Shown piece after piece: positions 38,601 through 50,736 of a DNA stretch of 64,000 nucleotides (position 1 is the first letter of the stretch; each line of letters opens with the position of its first letter). The DNA comes from Onchidella celtica. Taxonomy: Eukaryota > Mollusca > Gastropoda > Systellommatophora > Onchidiidae. The DNA is taken from assembly GCA_963931925.1 (NCBI GenBank), contig OZ007567.1, positions 96,106,176 through 96,170,175 on the forward strand, read 5' to 3'. The notes beneath the pieces were generated by a model. That model was not told the origin of the DNA. It saw only the letters and a program-made list of their open reading frames with translations, and ran no database searches. Made by a program: the position numbers and the translations under genes.

Positions 38601-41600
38601 AAACACACATTTTCAAACGACATTTCAATTAAAAAGCGTAGAGACCAGGTATATTTTATGAATCTACACTTCCGTTTCCTCAACGTAGTTTTAACGTAAA
38701 GGAGCCCATCCTGGCGGCGTAATGTGCCGTGAGATGTCCATTTGTTCCCCCCTATGACAAGATATGGAGGAAAAGCAAAGAAACCTGCAGTCTAAAACCC
38801 TGATAACAAATCACTACTTCACTCAGTCTGACAGTGCTCAGGTTAGAGAATGAAGAACAAAAAAATCTGATATACAGGCACCTGCCGCCACTTCCAAACT
38901 GTCATTTAAACAAAGAAATTAAGAAAAACAAAACTACAGGAGGTGAGGTGAGGAAGATTGGCTGAGACAGAGCTACAAAATTGAATTCTGCCTTGATGTA
39001 GTGAGGAGACTGTGAGGAGAACTGACAAACAGCCGATTCTACCCCCTGCACATCAAAGGCAAGTGCCATTAACCTATCTCTGAAGGAGCTTAGAAAAGCT
39101 CTCAAAATCATATGCCTGTATTTTGAGTTATTTTTGTACATGATAAAAAAAAAAAAAAAACGCTGTAGACTGCAATTTGCTACAACTGTACGATAACGCA
39201 GTGTTCTTGAGAATGAAGGTTAAGGATATGAAATGATTCGTGTACCGGGCCGTCGGCATCAGACTTTCGCAATTGGTATTTGGGCCGTGTCCTGGAATTC
39301 TCATCTTTGGCTCATGAAAGCATGGACTCAGTGGCCTTTCCTTGCCTGCTAATTTCAAACATGCAGTGCTCATGCAATCGATTTTCTTTCTTAATATTTC
39401 TTTTTCTTTTCTAATCTTGGCTCTTTAGATTTTTGAGAATCCCATTACAGAATAAGTTAAACTTTTGCTCAGGTAAAATGAGCTTATCTTTAATATTTGT
39501 TATTATTTCAACAGTCTGAGCCGCACCGTACAGTCCGCAATCTCATATTCTGGTTTCTGATTTAGTTGTACTTTTGAGCAGGAGGCTGAAATGAAATGTG
39601 TAAGAGCAAGTGGTTGTAACTATATCCTTGGCCCTGACCTTTACATAATCTTCTGGATGAGTCCGTTGTAGGTAGGCCACACAACCTGAACTGCTCTCTA
39701 CTGCAAAGGTCCACTTTAAAGGTGGAGTTTCATAATAACAATATCACCTTTTTGGCTATAAATAATTCTGATGAATGATGATGGGCAAGTATTTTGGATT
39801 TCAGGCTTTCTCAAAGAAAGATGGGATGTTGCAGTGTAGGCAAGGAATATATACGTGTTGTTACAATGAATACCCGGAACGGGATCACACCTGTTTTGTC
39901 CTTTTTTCCATGCCGTAAACGAAATTTCAAATACTCGGTTTCATTTCTGGGCCGTAATGAAATCGGTCGTTTGATAACTATGCAATTTTCGAAATTCTAT
40001 GCACTGTGGGGAAATGAAATGTAAAAATATCAAGGACTTGCTTAAACTGCGGAGTTTGTGCTTGAAAGTCCTTCAAGACACTGTCTACCACCACATACAC
40101 CCAGAAGGCCATTGGCTTCCTTTCCACCACATCCTGTGCACTCCTGCCAACAATAACACAGGCACCGTGAGTAAGAACAGATCAGAGACTATCAGCAGGA
40201 GCATCTGATCTGGTACAGTGAGCAGCCATAGCTCTACTTGAAGAACTTCGGGGTATCAAACCAGACTACAGCAAGATAGGTCCAATTGTTTAAACATAGA
40301 CAAATACGCCATCTAGGGGATGGGATAACAAGTTTGTGATGAAAAAGCAAAACAACGAAAACAACGTTCTTTGTCCCTGTTCTCTAAAAATTCCCCAATC
40401 ATCGTAATGATTTTTTCCCCCGAACATAATTCTAAATTCCCTATTCCGCTTTCGAATGAGGCATGGATACCTAAACAAACAAACAAACAAATGACAACAC
40501 CTTTCAAGCTCGCTATGAATTCCCCTCAATCATTATGAATTTTGCTCTCGGACATGTTGTAAGTTCCCCAGCCCGCTCTTAAATGGGGCACAGACAGATT
40601 TTATTCGTACAGTATATTAACCAAACATCTTTCAGGTTCCCAAATTCTCTGTCAAGTAGGGTGCAAGTTCCAGCCTCGGTCCCTGACAAAGAGTTAAATG
40701 TACATACATGTAAACTAGAATGAATGGATCCCTGGCGTCTAGAGTTGCTATGTATATGAAATGTATATTTTCGGGCCAGACACTCATCAATTTCACTGGG
40801 AATTTTCTAAGCACGTGGTCCTGACAGAGCGATCAGATTTGATGGTGGGTGTGAAGAAAGACGGGCCACATTTGTTGTGACTGGATACACAGAGTTGCGG
40901 CACGATAAACTTCAGACAAAAAATGGATTGCGGGCCTGGGTGAGAAGATATAATGAGCAGTTGTGCTCAGGTTTACATCGGCCAGACATATGCCGCTGCG
41001 ATGAATCTCCTGGTAATTGGTAAAGATCGGATATGACTCACTGCGTGCTTCACTCCATCCTGACTTTCTACCTCTAGTCGTTTCACATCTCCATGCACAC
41101 ATTGGGTGCGCTTACACACTTGAACATACCGTACATGATTAACAATAATAGCAATTTAAGGGCCCCCCATCAACGCCTAAGGAGAAAACTTACCCATTGT
41201 TCTGTGAAATAAGTGCCTGGTGCTTTGGAAAATAAAATATCATGACCTTTTCGATAAACCATAAGGATCAAACACGTGCCTTTCGTTGGGGCCAAGGGCG
41301 CATGATGAATCATAATTCATGAGCTCATTTTTTTCCATGGAAGTAAAAAAAAAAAAAAAACAGATTACAATATGATTACTACATCGATGTTGTTTTTTCC
41401 TGTATTGGGGTGGGATGGGTTTGGGAAGAGAATGAACAGAAAGAACTAGCAGCACTTGCCAAGAATTAAGAAAACTTTATTGTTCGACAATCACAGGCAG
41501 TCGTGAACACACAGAAATGAGCTTTCTACAAGAGCAATTCGTTGCAGCATCCAGGCAGTCCCTCAGGTCGAGAGATGCCAAGTGCTGTATGAAGGTTGAT

Positions 41601-42910
41601 GGTCGTTCCCTGCCTGTCACCAATGCAAATGGGTCCCTAAAGTCCCATCTCTCTCACAGTCAATAATGGCCAAAGTGAAAGTGAGTCACGCTGTCAGATC
41701 CTCCCCTATAGTTGCCCGTAACAATTTTACATACACCACACTCACGCTGTTGTCCATTGTAACCCACTCAGACTGCTCCACACAACAAAAGCAGCAATGG
41801 CTGATTTAAAGTTTTTTTAAGTGTTTTTTTTTGTGTTGCTGTTGTTTTTCCTTTTTCTTTCCGACACTGCGCATTTAGAGTTTACGACATCTCAGCTTTA
41901 TGGGCGTTATATTGCACGATTTTCCGATGGGGTCTAGATACTAAAGTTTGAAAATGCATGTAGTTTGTCCAAGTAATTGAACATTCGGTCTCAAAAGAGG
42001 TAAAACCAAATGAAAGAAATTTGTGCACCGTGATATTAGAAACTCTGTGTTAAGACTGAACAATACCACTAACTGCCGATGCCAATATTCACGACCTGTT
42101 TGTGTTATAAACTTTGCTGTAGTAACACAGGAGATCTACAAACATGAGGAAGAAATGTGAAACTTAAAATTGGGGCATATCAAACTTCAACATGAAATCT
42201 TGTCCCATCAAAGCATGCCGCTTTTAACTTTTGTTCCCTGTCGCACTTTCCTTTACCTTTCCTTCATCCTAGACAATCTTCCTTTCATCTCCCTTTTTTA
42301 ATGGATTCTCCTCCTCTTTTCTTTTAAACCCCTGTCTTATCTCCTGTCTTCCGACTTTGGACCATGATCGATAAGTCGTCGAGGGCCACGGAGGCGCTGA
42401 ATCCTTATCCTATTAGACAGTGACCCTAATTGGTACTTCAATGCTCTCCAGACTACTTGGTCCGCTTTCTTCCCAGCTTTCCACAAGGTTAATTCACTTA
42501 CAAGGCGGCTTAACAAGTTGGAACCGCCAGCTTTGGGGACTGAAGGATATTTCAGGCCTCGGCCAAATGAAGACATAGTACTCTACCAAACTGTCTGCTT
42601 TCTTCAGATCGGCCGCTTCAATATAGCCACAGGGCTGAAGGGGAGAGAGTGTGCTGGTAAAAGATGTCTGAAGTTCTTTCTTCTTTATACATGTGTGTTT
42701 GACATTGCTCAATCCCGACAGAGATCACTAGTATCATGACAAATAAACTGCGTGGGTAACTTCATAGGGTACAAAGAACTTCACAGGCCACCAAATGTAT
42801 GGGGGGGGGGGGGGAGGTAATAGTTTAAATATATGCTATTTATCCCACTTGTTGTGATTATGTAAGCCAACAGTGGCGCTATCCTGTGACCGCAGATGGC
42901 TATCGCAATG
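35661..42910. other. Upstream intron or intergenic region of ADGRA, no exon seen
   Basis: I looked for further 72-bp LRR exons and for an LRR N-cap with signal peptide on the minus strand and found none. Small open frames (for example 38062-38349 and 40833-41102, minus) lack Cys or Leu patterns of this family. A(n) runs lie near 39150 and 41349. The missing first exon may be here undetected, or beyond the window. Confidence 0.5.
42801..42814. repeat. Pure G14 run
   Basis: One of about ten pure G or C runs of 13-20 bp in the window. It lies about 100 bp left of the P element. Confidence 0.95.
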
Positions 42911-42918
42911 CTCCAAAC
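42911..42918. repeat. 8-bp target duplication (CTCCAAAC), left of P element
   Basis: Directly abuts the left inverted repeat and is repeated at 46697-46704. Eight base pairs is the known target-duplication size of P-superfamily transposons. Confidence 0.92.
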
Positions 42919-42975
42919 CTAGGCGCTCTTACAAACAGGCCGGTCACTCGGAATCTAGGTCAAATCATTGAGGGC
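42919..42975 (+). repeat. Left terminal inverted repeat of P element (57 bp)
   Basis: Begins CTAGGCGCTCTTAC and ends ATTGAGGGC. It matches the reverse complement of 46640-46696 at every base I compared. Confidence 0.93.
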
Positions 42976-43680
42976 TGGCACAGATGGTGCATAACATTAT
43001 TGCAGCACGCTTCGCTGGCGGTGCCATTTTGCCCGGGAGATTCCCATTATAGTTATCGATATAATAGATTTTTTTTCTTTTGTGTATCAACACAAATACA
43101 GAGTACTTTGGTGTATGAGAAGAACAGGGGAAAAATCAGCTATATTAATGATGTCTCTAAATCAATAAATTTTAAATCACAGACGCTTGAAACAGCCGAT
43201 AAGAATATCTCGATACCGATGTCGAGTACTAGATAATGATAGGCGTCCATCTGTACAAAGCAGTTAATGTGTAAACAGTACCATGTGCGGATGCTGATGC
43301 TGTTGTTTGCTTATTAATCCAGTTGATACGCATTTTCTAACCTCATCTTTAAAGTTTTCATTTGCCTGTGCCAGCTTATTCTCAGGATTCACCAGTTTTC
43401 ACATTTGAGATAGTGGTTCTTTCCTTATGAAAGGTAAAGTTTTCGTGTTAAGAGCCGTTTTCTCTGGGACCTGAGTAAGTCCTCTGATAAAGTGATAGTA
43501 GGAGTGACTGACCAGCATGTTGTAGCATTAAATGAGCATCACATGTGTAGCACGATTGTAATGAGAGCAGCAACGTTAAGGATTGTGAAATTTACTATTA
43601 ACTAGGAAACGTTGACCTAAACAGTGGTATCTTGTGAGTAGATTTCTGATTGATGAGACGGTGAACATTCATCTTTCAAC

Positions 43681-44049
43681 ATGGGAAGAAAATGTTCAGT
43701 TTATGGCTGTAAGACAGGATATGATAGCCAGAAAAAGAGTGGAAAGACTCAGCTTGCGGTTTACGGATTCCCAAAGGATCCTGAGGAGCGGCAGAAATGG
43801 GTGTCGTGTTTGCCCAATAAATTATCGGTTGACGATATCACTGACTACATGGGTGTTTGTGCTCTTCATTGGCCTGCAGATGTGACTTTAATTCGAGTCC
43901 GGGGAAGGTACCATACACCATCAGTTCCACCTTCAGTGTTCCAGAATGTGCCAAAGTCCTGTCTGCCTACATCATCTGACACACCTCGCACCACATCAAA
44001 ATCAACAAGTTCTGCAAGGGCCCTCGACATTGATGAAATGTCAGTTTAA
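43681..44049 (+). CDS. THAP zinc-finger N-terminus of P-type transposase
   Basis: The 122-codon frame opens MGRKCSVYGCKTGY. It shows the C2CH THAP pattern: Cys5, Cys10, a 49-residue gap, then Cys60-x2-His63 (VCALHWP), with the conserved FP (30-31) and Trp40. A Ser/Thr-rich linker follows (SSDTPRTTSKSTSS). THAP domains bind the transposon's own subterminal DNA. The frame stops at 44047-44049, while transposase-like sequence continues in another frame, as a separate exon or after a frameshift. The start is the first ATG of the THAP domain. Confidence 0.9.
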   Translation: MGRKCSVYGCKTGYDSQKKSGKTQLAVYGFPKDPEERQKWVSCLPNKLSVDDITDYMGVCALHWPADVTLIRVRGRYHTPSVPPSVFQNVPKSCLPTSSDTPRTTSKSTSSARALDIDEMSV

Positions 44050-46211
44050 AAATAGGGATAGTTTTAAGCAGTCTACATTCGCTTCAGTCCTGATCCCAAA
44101 TCTTTCTAACTTTGGGTTTTTAGCCTGTGACAAAGAAAACAACCGATATGTTTTGATAAGTTTCACAAGAGATGGACCTGTCCCTACATTTTCCATATAC
44201 TTCAGCCAGATAGTGAAGGAGGATGGCAACATCAGAGGGCTATAATTTGAAGCCTATCAGAAGCTGGCTGCTGTGAGACACCCACTGTTTCCTAAAGGAA
44301 TAGTGAACTGCTGGAGTCAGTTTGACGAAGTGATTCGTTTTGTCACCATGTCCAACTCAGACCAGGAAAGCAGGAAATGGCAGCTTGTGCTTCGACAGCT
44401 GCAACTTTTGAATGCACCCAAGAACTCACGCCTTTATTCACTTCATGATATATGCAATGCTTTATTCCCAGCTGAGAGATTTTCTGCAGATCCCATCAGT
44501 CTCAACTCTACGGAAGATCACCCGGATAGCAAAGAATGTTGAGGATGAAACACTTTTCAGTTCCTTCTTCAACAGCCAGGAACAACGGAGTAAAAGCTGC
44601 ATCATCATCGTTGATGAAATTTATGTAAAGGCATCCTTGACTTACCGTGGAGGAACACTGTTTGGGTATGCTGAAGACCAGCCAGGCAAGGTGGCCACTA
44701 CACTCCTATGTATCATGGTAAAGTGTTTTTTTTTTATCTAGGGAGTTCTTGGCCAAACTTTTACCCTGCCATGCCCTGACAGCACAGTTCCAATTTGATT
44801 GTGTGCAGCAGGTGATAGGCAACTTGGAGAAATCTGGTGCCAGAGTTGTGGCTGTTATAAATGATAACAACAGAGTAAACCAGGCATTCTTCAAGATGTT
44901 CACCCCACTGGATACAAGGACACCATGGAAAGTTCACTCTGTCGGAACAGATTCAAATAAGCCATTGTTTCTTCTCTATGATCCAGTTCATCTCCTGAAG
45001 AATATAAGGAATAATTGGATGACAGAAAAGTTACAGACTCTGGCATTTCCTCATTCAAGTGGAGAAAAACTGGCCAAGTGGTCCGATTTGAAGAAACTTT
45101 TCAGTGAAGAATCTGAGAACCTTGTCAAGCTCTCCAAGTTGACAAAAGCATCGATCGCTCCCAGTAACATTGAAAAACAGAAAGTGTCACTGGCACTTAA
45201 TGTTTTCTGTGAAGAAACAAGTGCTGCCCTGAAAACTTCAGCATCATCAAATGATTCTTGGAAGAATGTCCTCAAGTTCTGGAAACTTGTAAACTGCAAG
45301 ACACCAGTGCTGAACATTCGACTTAGAGATGAGGCCCGCATTGCCATTGACAGAACAGAGAAAGGTGACAGGGGACTGCAGATTTTGCGGGACTGGGCAG
45401 ATTTTGCGCAAAACATGCGGGCGTCAAGTGGTGTGAGAAAGTCCTGCCTGACTAAAGACACATCTGATGCTCTGTCATGGACTTGCAGATGTCTAGCAGA
45501 TCTCAGCAGCTACTTACTGACTACTGACTCTGCTGACAAACATGATTCTATCAACAGGACGATCTGGAGCAACACTTTGGTCACTTCAGAATGGCTAGTG
45601 GATGTAATTTTTATGTGACTGTTCAGGAAGTCATGAGCACCCATGCCATTGATCGTGCAAAACTGATACTTGAACTGGACCTAGACGTTGTGGACCATAG
45701 TTCATGCCATCGCTGTCATCTCTGTGACACTGAGCTGTCAGATTCAGAGCTCCTGTTGATAGATGACTTGCCAGATGCTGTACAAAAAAATTCACAAAAT
45801 GAAAAGATGGCCTTATTTTATATTGGTGGCTATGTTGCTTCCAAACACGAGGAATTGAGAGGCAGTGTGTCAGAGGGGTGTGACGACAATGTTCTAGCTT
45901 TCTTGTCAACAATGAACCGCGGAGGACTGAGCTATCCCTCAGAGGCATTTTTTCATTTCATCCTTCTGGCATATTGCTTTTTCATAGAAACTAAGGAGCT
46001 CCTTTGTCGAAACAGGCTGGTGAAAGTATTCTCAAACTTTACAGCATTTTTTCACGTGGATGTTTGTGTCAGCAAAGTGGCATTGTTGCGTGTTGCTAAC
46101 ATTCTTTTGAAGAGATACGCTGATAAAGTGAAAGGCACTGACAATAGTCAAGAACAGAAGCGCCGAAAGATAGCAAAACTTTCATCATCATCATCCTCTC
46201 ACTCAACATGA
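44050..46211 (+). pseudogene. P-type transposase catalytic region, in several frames
   Basis: Segments in order are: QSTFASVLIPNLSNFGF and an N-terminal transposase region; an in-frame TAA at 44243-44245, after which the same frame resumes (AYQKLAAVRHPLFPKGIV); a shift near 44500-44520 (ITRIAKNVEDETLFSSF); IIIVDEIYVKASLTYRG (likely first catalytic Asp); and a shift at the T10 run near 44725-44735. Then follow ARVVAVINDNNRVNQAFF (second Asp) and the P-element hallmark LLYDPVHLLKNIRNNW, a shift near 45540-45565, and the C-terminal EQHFGHFRMASGCNFY to 46211. As it stands no single frame gives a full enzyme. Splicing could explain the first break but hardly the T-run shift. Confidence 0.85.
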
Positions 46212-46639
46212 CAAAGGTACGAAATTATTACTCACTTTGATTCACCATTCTCTGTAACCTCATGGACTAATGCTACTTCACTACTACAACTACTAATAAT
46301 GTATTCTTTAGCCCAGTAGTAGTACCCTCTTTTGTGTACCACCATCATCTTCATCATTACTTACAATAACTTACATTCACATGTAATGACGCATGATAAT
46401 TGTTATTCTTATCAATACCTCGGGTGCAGTTTTATAGTTAACATATAATTTATTTATTCTCTGTCTGTTTTCTTGAATGTTCTCTGGGATACCGAATTCT
46501 TGCACATTCAGAGAGAGGAAGGGGGAGGTTGGGGGTGGGAGGGGGGGGGGGGGAATTCGGAGAAGGAAGCGTAAGCAAAACTACTATGTAAACATAGTAC
46601 CGTGCATTGTCTGCTACCTACCAGCTGGCTGGCTGGCCG

Positions 46640-46696
46640 GCCCTCAATGATTTGACCTAGATTCCGAGTGACCGGCCTGTTTGTAAGAGCGCCTAG
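46640..46696 (-). repeat. Right terminal inverted repeat of P element (57 bp)
   Basis: The inverted copy of 42919-42975, ending ...AAGAGCGCCTAG at the outer edge. Inside it lies a short CTGG/CCGG-rich stretch. Confidence 0.93.
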
Positions 46697-46704
46697 CTCC
46701 AAAC
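46697..46704. repeat. 8-bp target duplication (CTCCAAAC), right of P element
   Basis: The copy of 42911-42918 directly outside the right inverted repeat. Confidence 0.92.
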
Positions 46705-49700
46705 CCATCAGATGATACAAAAAATATCCCATATTCCACTCATCCACCTCCTCCACCCCAAGAGGAGCGTGGGGCCTACTCTGCTGTATAGCAAATCTCA
46801 AGCCGGCTGCATTGTCTTCAGTAGTTGTGAATGGAGTGAGAACGAGACAGAGGGGGAGAATGGGGGGGGGGGCTCAGAGGACGGGGTGGAGGGGAGAGGG
46901 GCATTACTGCTTATCCCAACCTCTTCCAAAACTGCACTGATGTCACTAAACAAAGGAATATATTGAAGGCTTCACAGACCTCAGGCTTGGAAACAATCGA
47001 AAAGCATTTGGCCAACCCTTCGATACCCCTTGAGCATCCCTGCACGTACAAACAATACAATGAACTGGCTTGATTAACGACAACAGTTTTTTTTTTTTTC
47101 AAATTCCTGTATACTTTCAAACCATATGTTCACTGAACGAAAACACAACGTTACAATCTATAATTTGGGGCAGGGGGAAAAAAAAAACAACTGACAAATC
47201 CTTCAGTCTGTTGTACTCATCAACGGGAAAAACAACTGAGCTGACAGTAAACGGTGTTTCCACCTCTCACACCAAATCCACCTTTTGCTTCTCCAGCAAA
47301 CCAAAAAAAAAAAATTAAAAGGGGAAAAAATATTTGGTTCTGGCATTTCCAAAGCCAGACTCATCTTCCACCTACATCATCCTGGTGTGCCTGACTCGCT
47401 CTCCCCGCCGTCTCCACCCCTTCTTTGTCCTCCCGTCTTAAACCGACAGGTAACCGAACACTGTATTTACTTTGATGTTGTTGAAAGTACCCAGTATGTT
47501 TCTGCCCCTTCCGTCTTCTCTTTGCCTGTCAACCAGGTGGCATCACTTCTCGATAACGCTGGGCGCAGAGGTTACACAAAATAATATCGATATCCCAACC
47601 ACCGACTCTAACGTGAGCAGAATTGTCGTTCAAAATTGGACGTATCCGCCATCGTCTTCACACTACAATTTCTCGAACCTTTCTTGCTAAAAAAAAATAA
47701 AAAATTTCTCTTTATTTATCGTCTTCTTTTACATTCAAAGTAAAATGATCTAAGCAAGACCAGTCTTGATTACTGCAGGCCAAGAATTTATATCCCAAGT
47801 CTTATAGCCTCCTCCTCCCCCCAACCCCTCCCTCTTTTTTCCCCACAGCGCCGCCGATGACTTTATTGTTGCCGTTTTCTGTTTGGAATTACTACAACTG
47901 CATTAGCCATAGACAACACACATAAAGTTCTCATGGGATACCGGTGCAGTGCAGAGAGATCAAAGATGTAGCATAAGTAATGGCGGGGTAGGGAAATAAA
48001 AGGAACTATTTTTAGCCAATAACGCTGTTTCTTTCAAGCTTCTTTAGTCACAAGAAATCGCATCACCTTTGATGAACGATCCGCGTCAATAACTTTATCA
48101 TTTTGTTATTTATGTAAGAAAATCCAGATACGTGTTCACCCTATACAGAAGACAGAACCAGAAGCCCTTTGAGGTTGACTGCATGACGGGTAAACTTACA
48201 CATCTTTACGTGTACTGGATAAGGCAAATTTACCCAGATTCACCACCTGGTGTAGGGTTTTGAGAAGGGAGAGAGTGAGAAAGAGCGTTTCGGGATGGGG
48301 TGACTGTAAGAGCTATGTAGGACTATGTAGCGCCAGAATACTCATAATACTTAATAGTTTTTGTTCTTATTGCTGTTTTCTCCAATTTCTGATTACGAGA
48401 TTCCAGTCATTTCATACCAAAGAATGGGTTATTGTGGCCAATCGGCCAAACAAAATCCTTACCCTTAGGTAAAGTTCTCTCCTCCCCCCCCCCCCCCCCC
48501 CCAATCGCTGTGCAAATAATCTGGCAGTACGGCCTAAATCGTCGCTCAGAAAAAAACAAACAAAAAACCACTGCCTCCACCCAGTCTATTTTTCCTCAAT
48601 ATCGATGTCACAAAATGTCAATGCGCTGATAAAAATCAGCGAGTCGATACCGTCATCCCAGCCGTGCTGTGTTCTGACCCCAATCGCCACACAAATTCCA
48701 GGTTTCTCTCCCCTGAGCCCTGGCCTACCTACCAGCCTTACCACGACCTCCATGCAATGTTTTCCCTATCAGATACCACAGGCACCGGCAAACCTTCATT
48801 CATAAAACTCCGACTGTTTCCCGGCATGCCATGGTCGGCATTCTAATCAAGACCAGAAAATTTGATTCACGAATGGAAATGTGTATGTGTGCATAGCATG
48901 TGTAGGCGGGTGTCCGTACACCTGGTACCGTTGTAAGTGTGCCTAGCCAGGCGCCTGCCTGAGTGCATACGTCAAACTCACGCTTTTACTCGTGCGTATG
49001 CCCAGTCTGAGAGAAAGAGAGAAACAGAGACACAGAGAGAGAGGGAGAGAGAAATTGTGTATGGGCGTTTCTATATACAGCAGCTATACAAACTGAAAAG
49101 GACGGACACACGACCTCCCGAACCGACAAGATCGTGAAAATGACCGGCCGCCACTGGCCCGCGGTTTATTTGACTACATTGCCTATGATAAAAGCAACCG
49201 ATATCCTGCGATGTTTCAAGTACTTTCACAATTGTTAGGGTTAGGCATACCGATACCTTAAAAATATACAAGTAATCACCTTTTTCTCTTCAAAAAATTC
49301 TCTAACGAAATAAACTGACATGGGGTGGGACGCGCGATTTTCAGCAGATTCTTTTGTTTTTTAATCGTGCTTGTCATCCTTGTTTTGTTTTTTTTTGGCC
49401 CATTACATATATCTGACCCCGAGAGGTGGACTCACCATAACCACAAACTCTTGACAGCACCAACTGTTAAATTCATATTGCATAAGCGATTTACTATTTC
49501 CTATGGATGCCACTGGGCGGGTAATGTGGTGCACAAAATAAAAACTAAATTATAATCAAGTACAACAACATGTCTGGCCCACAGACTGGGGCTGGATTGT
49601 CAAGGAAGGGGCAGAAGGTGTCATATTGTACTGTTCAGAATTCTTTTCGGGCACTGTTATAGTTGTGGATAACTAATTTGTTTTCCCACAAAGGAATTTT

Positions 49701-50243
49701 ATATTTAAGGAAGGGGAGATGCTGGGTTATGGCAACGAGTGGAGGAAACCTAATGTCTCTTGGTGGATCGTTAACTTATGGTTGTTTTCGACCTCCCCCC
49801 CCCCCCCCAACCACATTTATTTTGTTGTGTTGTGTTTTTTTCTTACACCAAATCATCATGCCGTTAAGGTTGACATAGTTCTCGTACCCCAGACATGCAG
49901 CGAACGGCAGCTGAAGAAAGGCAGAACTCTACCGTGAATACAGGATAGATGGAGAGGAATAGGAAGTTATGGTCTGAGACGACGGTTTCCATCCTCCGGG
50001 GGTGACTACCTCACAACAAGTATAATTATCCCCTCGTCAGGGTTCAACTGATCTCAGCAGTTTTATTCCGGTACCTTGCTAAATAGAGCAATCACTTTCA
50101 TAGCTATGACTATGATGTCACCAAATTATGATGAAAATCAAATTCAAGTAGCTTTCAGCCCAAATCCTCTTATTTCCATTTCTGTCCCTATGATAGGTGC
50201 TTCTACAACAGAATTAATTTTGTAATTACATACACGTAAAATG
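46705..50243. other. Non-coding region between P element and hAT MITE
   Basis: No coding segment is recognised. It holds a C19 run (48484-48502), a GA-rich stretch (about 49008-49050), a C14 run (49795-49808) and A-rich tracts near 47180, 47303 and 47690. Confidence 0.6.
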
Positions 50244-50251
50244 ACTTCAAG
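50244..50251. repeat. 8-bp target duplication (ACTTCAAG), left of MITE
   Basis: Repeated at 50737-50744 on the other side. Eight base pairs is typical of hAT elements. Confidence 0.88.
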
Positions 50252-50736
50252 CAGGGTTGCCAGATTGAACGTTTAAGTTTAAGCCAAACAATGCAAGAAA
50301 AAAGCCAAACAAATGTAAGTATAGTTTTCATACTAACATCACATGAAAGCCTCAGAACCAGGTCACCACCATCCTCCCATTAGAATGAGTGGACATCTGG
50401 CTTTAATCTTGTCAGTTGTGAGTTTTTTTCCAAAGCATTTCTAGAGATGCAGTGAACGCCTATCCAACATTTTTTGAAAGCAATAGTTTTGTCTCTTGAC
50501 AGTTAGCGGCAGAAATCTTGGCATACGTACGTGCAACTGTCCAAAACATATTTCCTAGAAAGTAAATGTTTTCGAAAAAGTATATGTGGTTTTCATGCAA
50601 TTTTAGTAAGTAAAAGTAAAAAAAAAAAAAGCCAGGAAAAAGCCAAAAAGCCAAATGAATTTTCTTACGTCAATCACTTCTTAAAAAAGCCAAATTTCTA
50701 GAATTTGGCTTTAAAAATGCCAATCTGGTAAGCCTG
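50252..50736. mobile_element. Non-autonomous hAT-type MITE (485 bp)
   Basis: The termini CAGGGTTGCCAGATTG and (inverted) CAGGCTTACCAGATTG match at 14 of 16 positions, and exact 8-bp duplications ACTTCAAG flank them. There is no coding capacity. The interior carries at least five copies of AGCCAAA, and near the right end (about 50686-50712) an inverted repeat AAAGCCAAATT / AATTTGGCTTT around TCTAG. hAT is inferred from the CAGGG start and the 8-bp duplication. Confidence 0.85.

Larger units (their letters stand above)
42919..46696 (+). mobile_element. P-superfamily DNA transposon with THAP transposase
   Basis: A 3778-bp element. Its termini are 57-bp inverted repeats (42919-42975 and 46640-46696) that are identical by eye and start CTAGGCGCTCTTAC. 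Exact 8-bp duplications CTCCAAAC flank it. The plus strand encodes an N-terminal THAP zinc finger (from 43681) and P-element transposase segments to 46211. The transposase is split over several frames with one in-frame stop, so either it is spliced (Drosophila P has introns between its ORFs) or it is decayed and was mobilised by another copy's protein. Perfect termini point to recent transposition. Confidence 0.93.

Noticed and set aside
42485-42530. Possible small minus-strand exon with GTAAGT donor
   Set aside because: The short peptide shows no LRR or signal-peptide character and its phase cannot be tied to the LRR exons.
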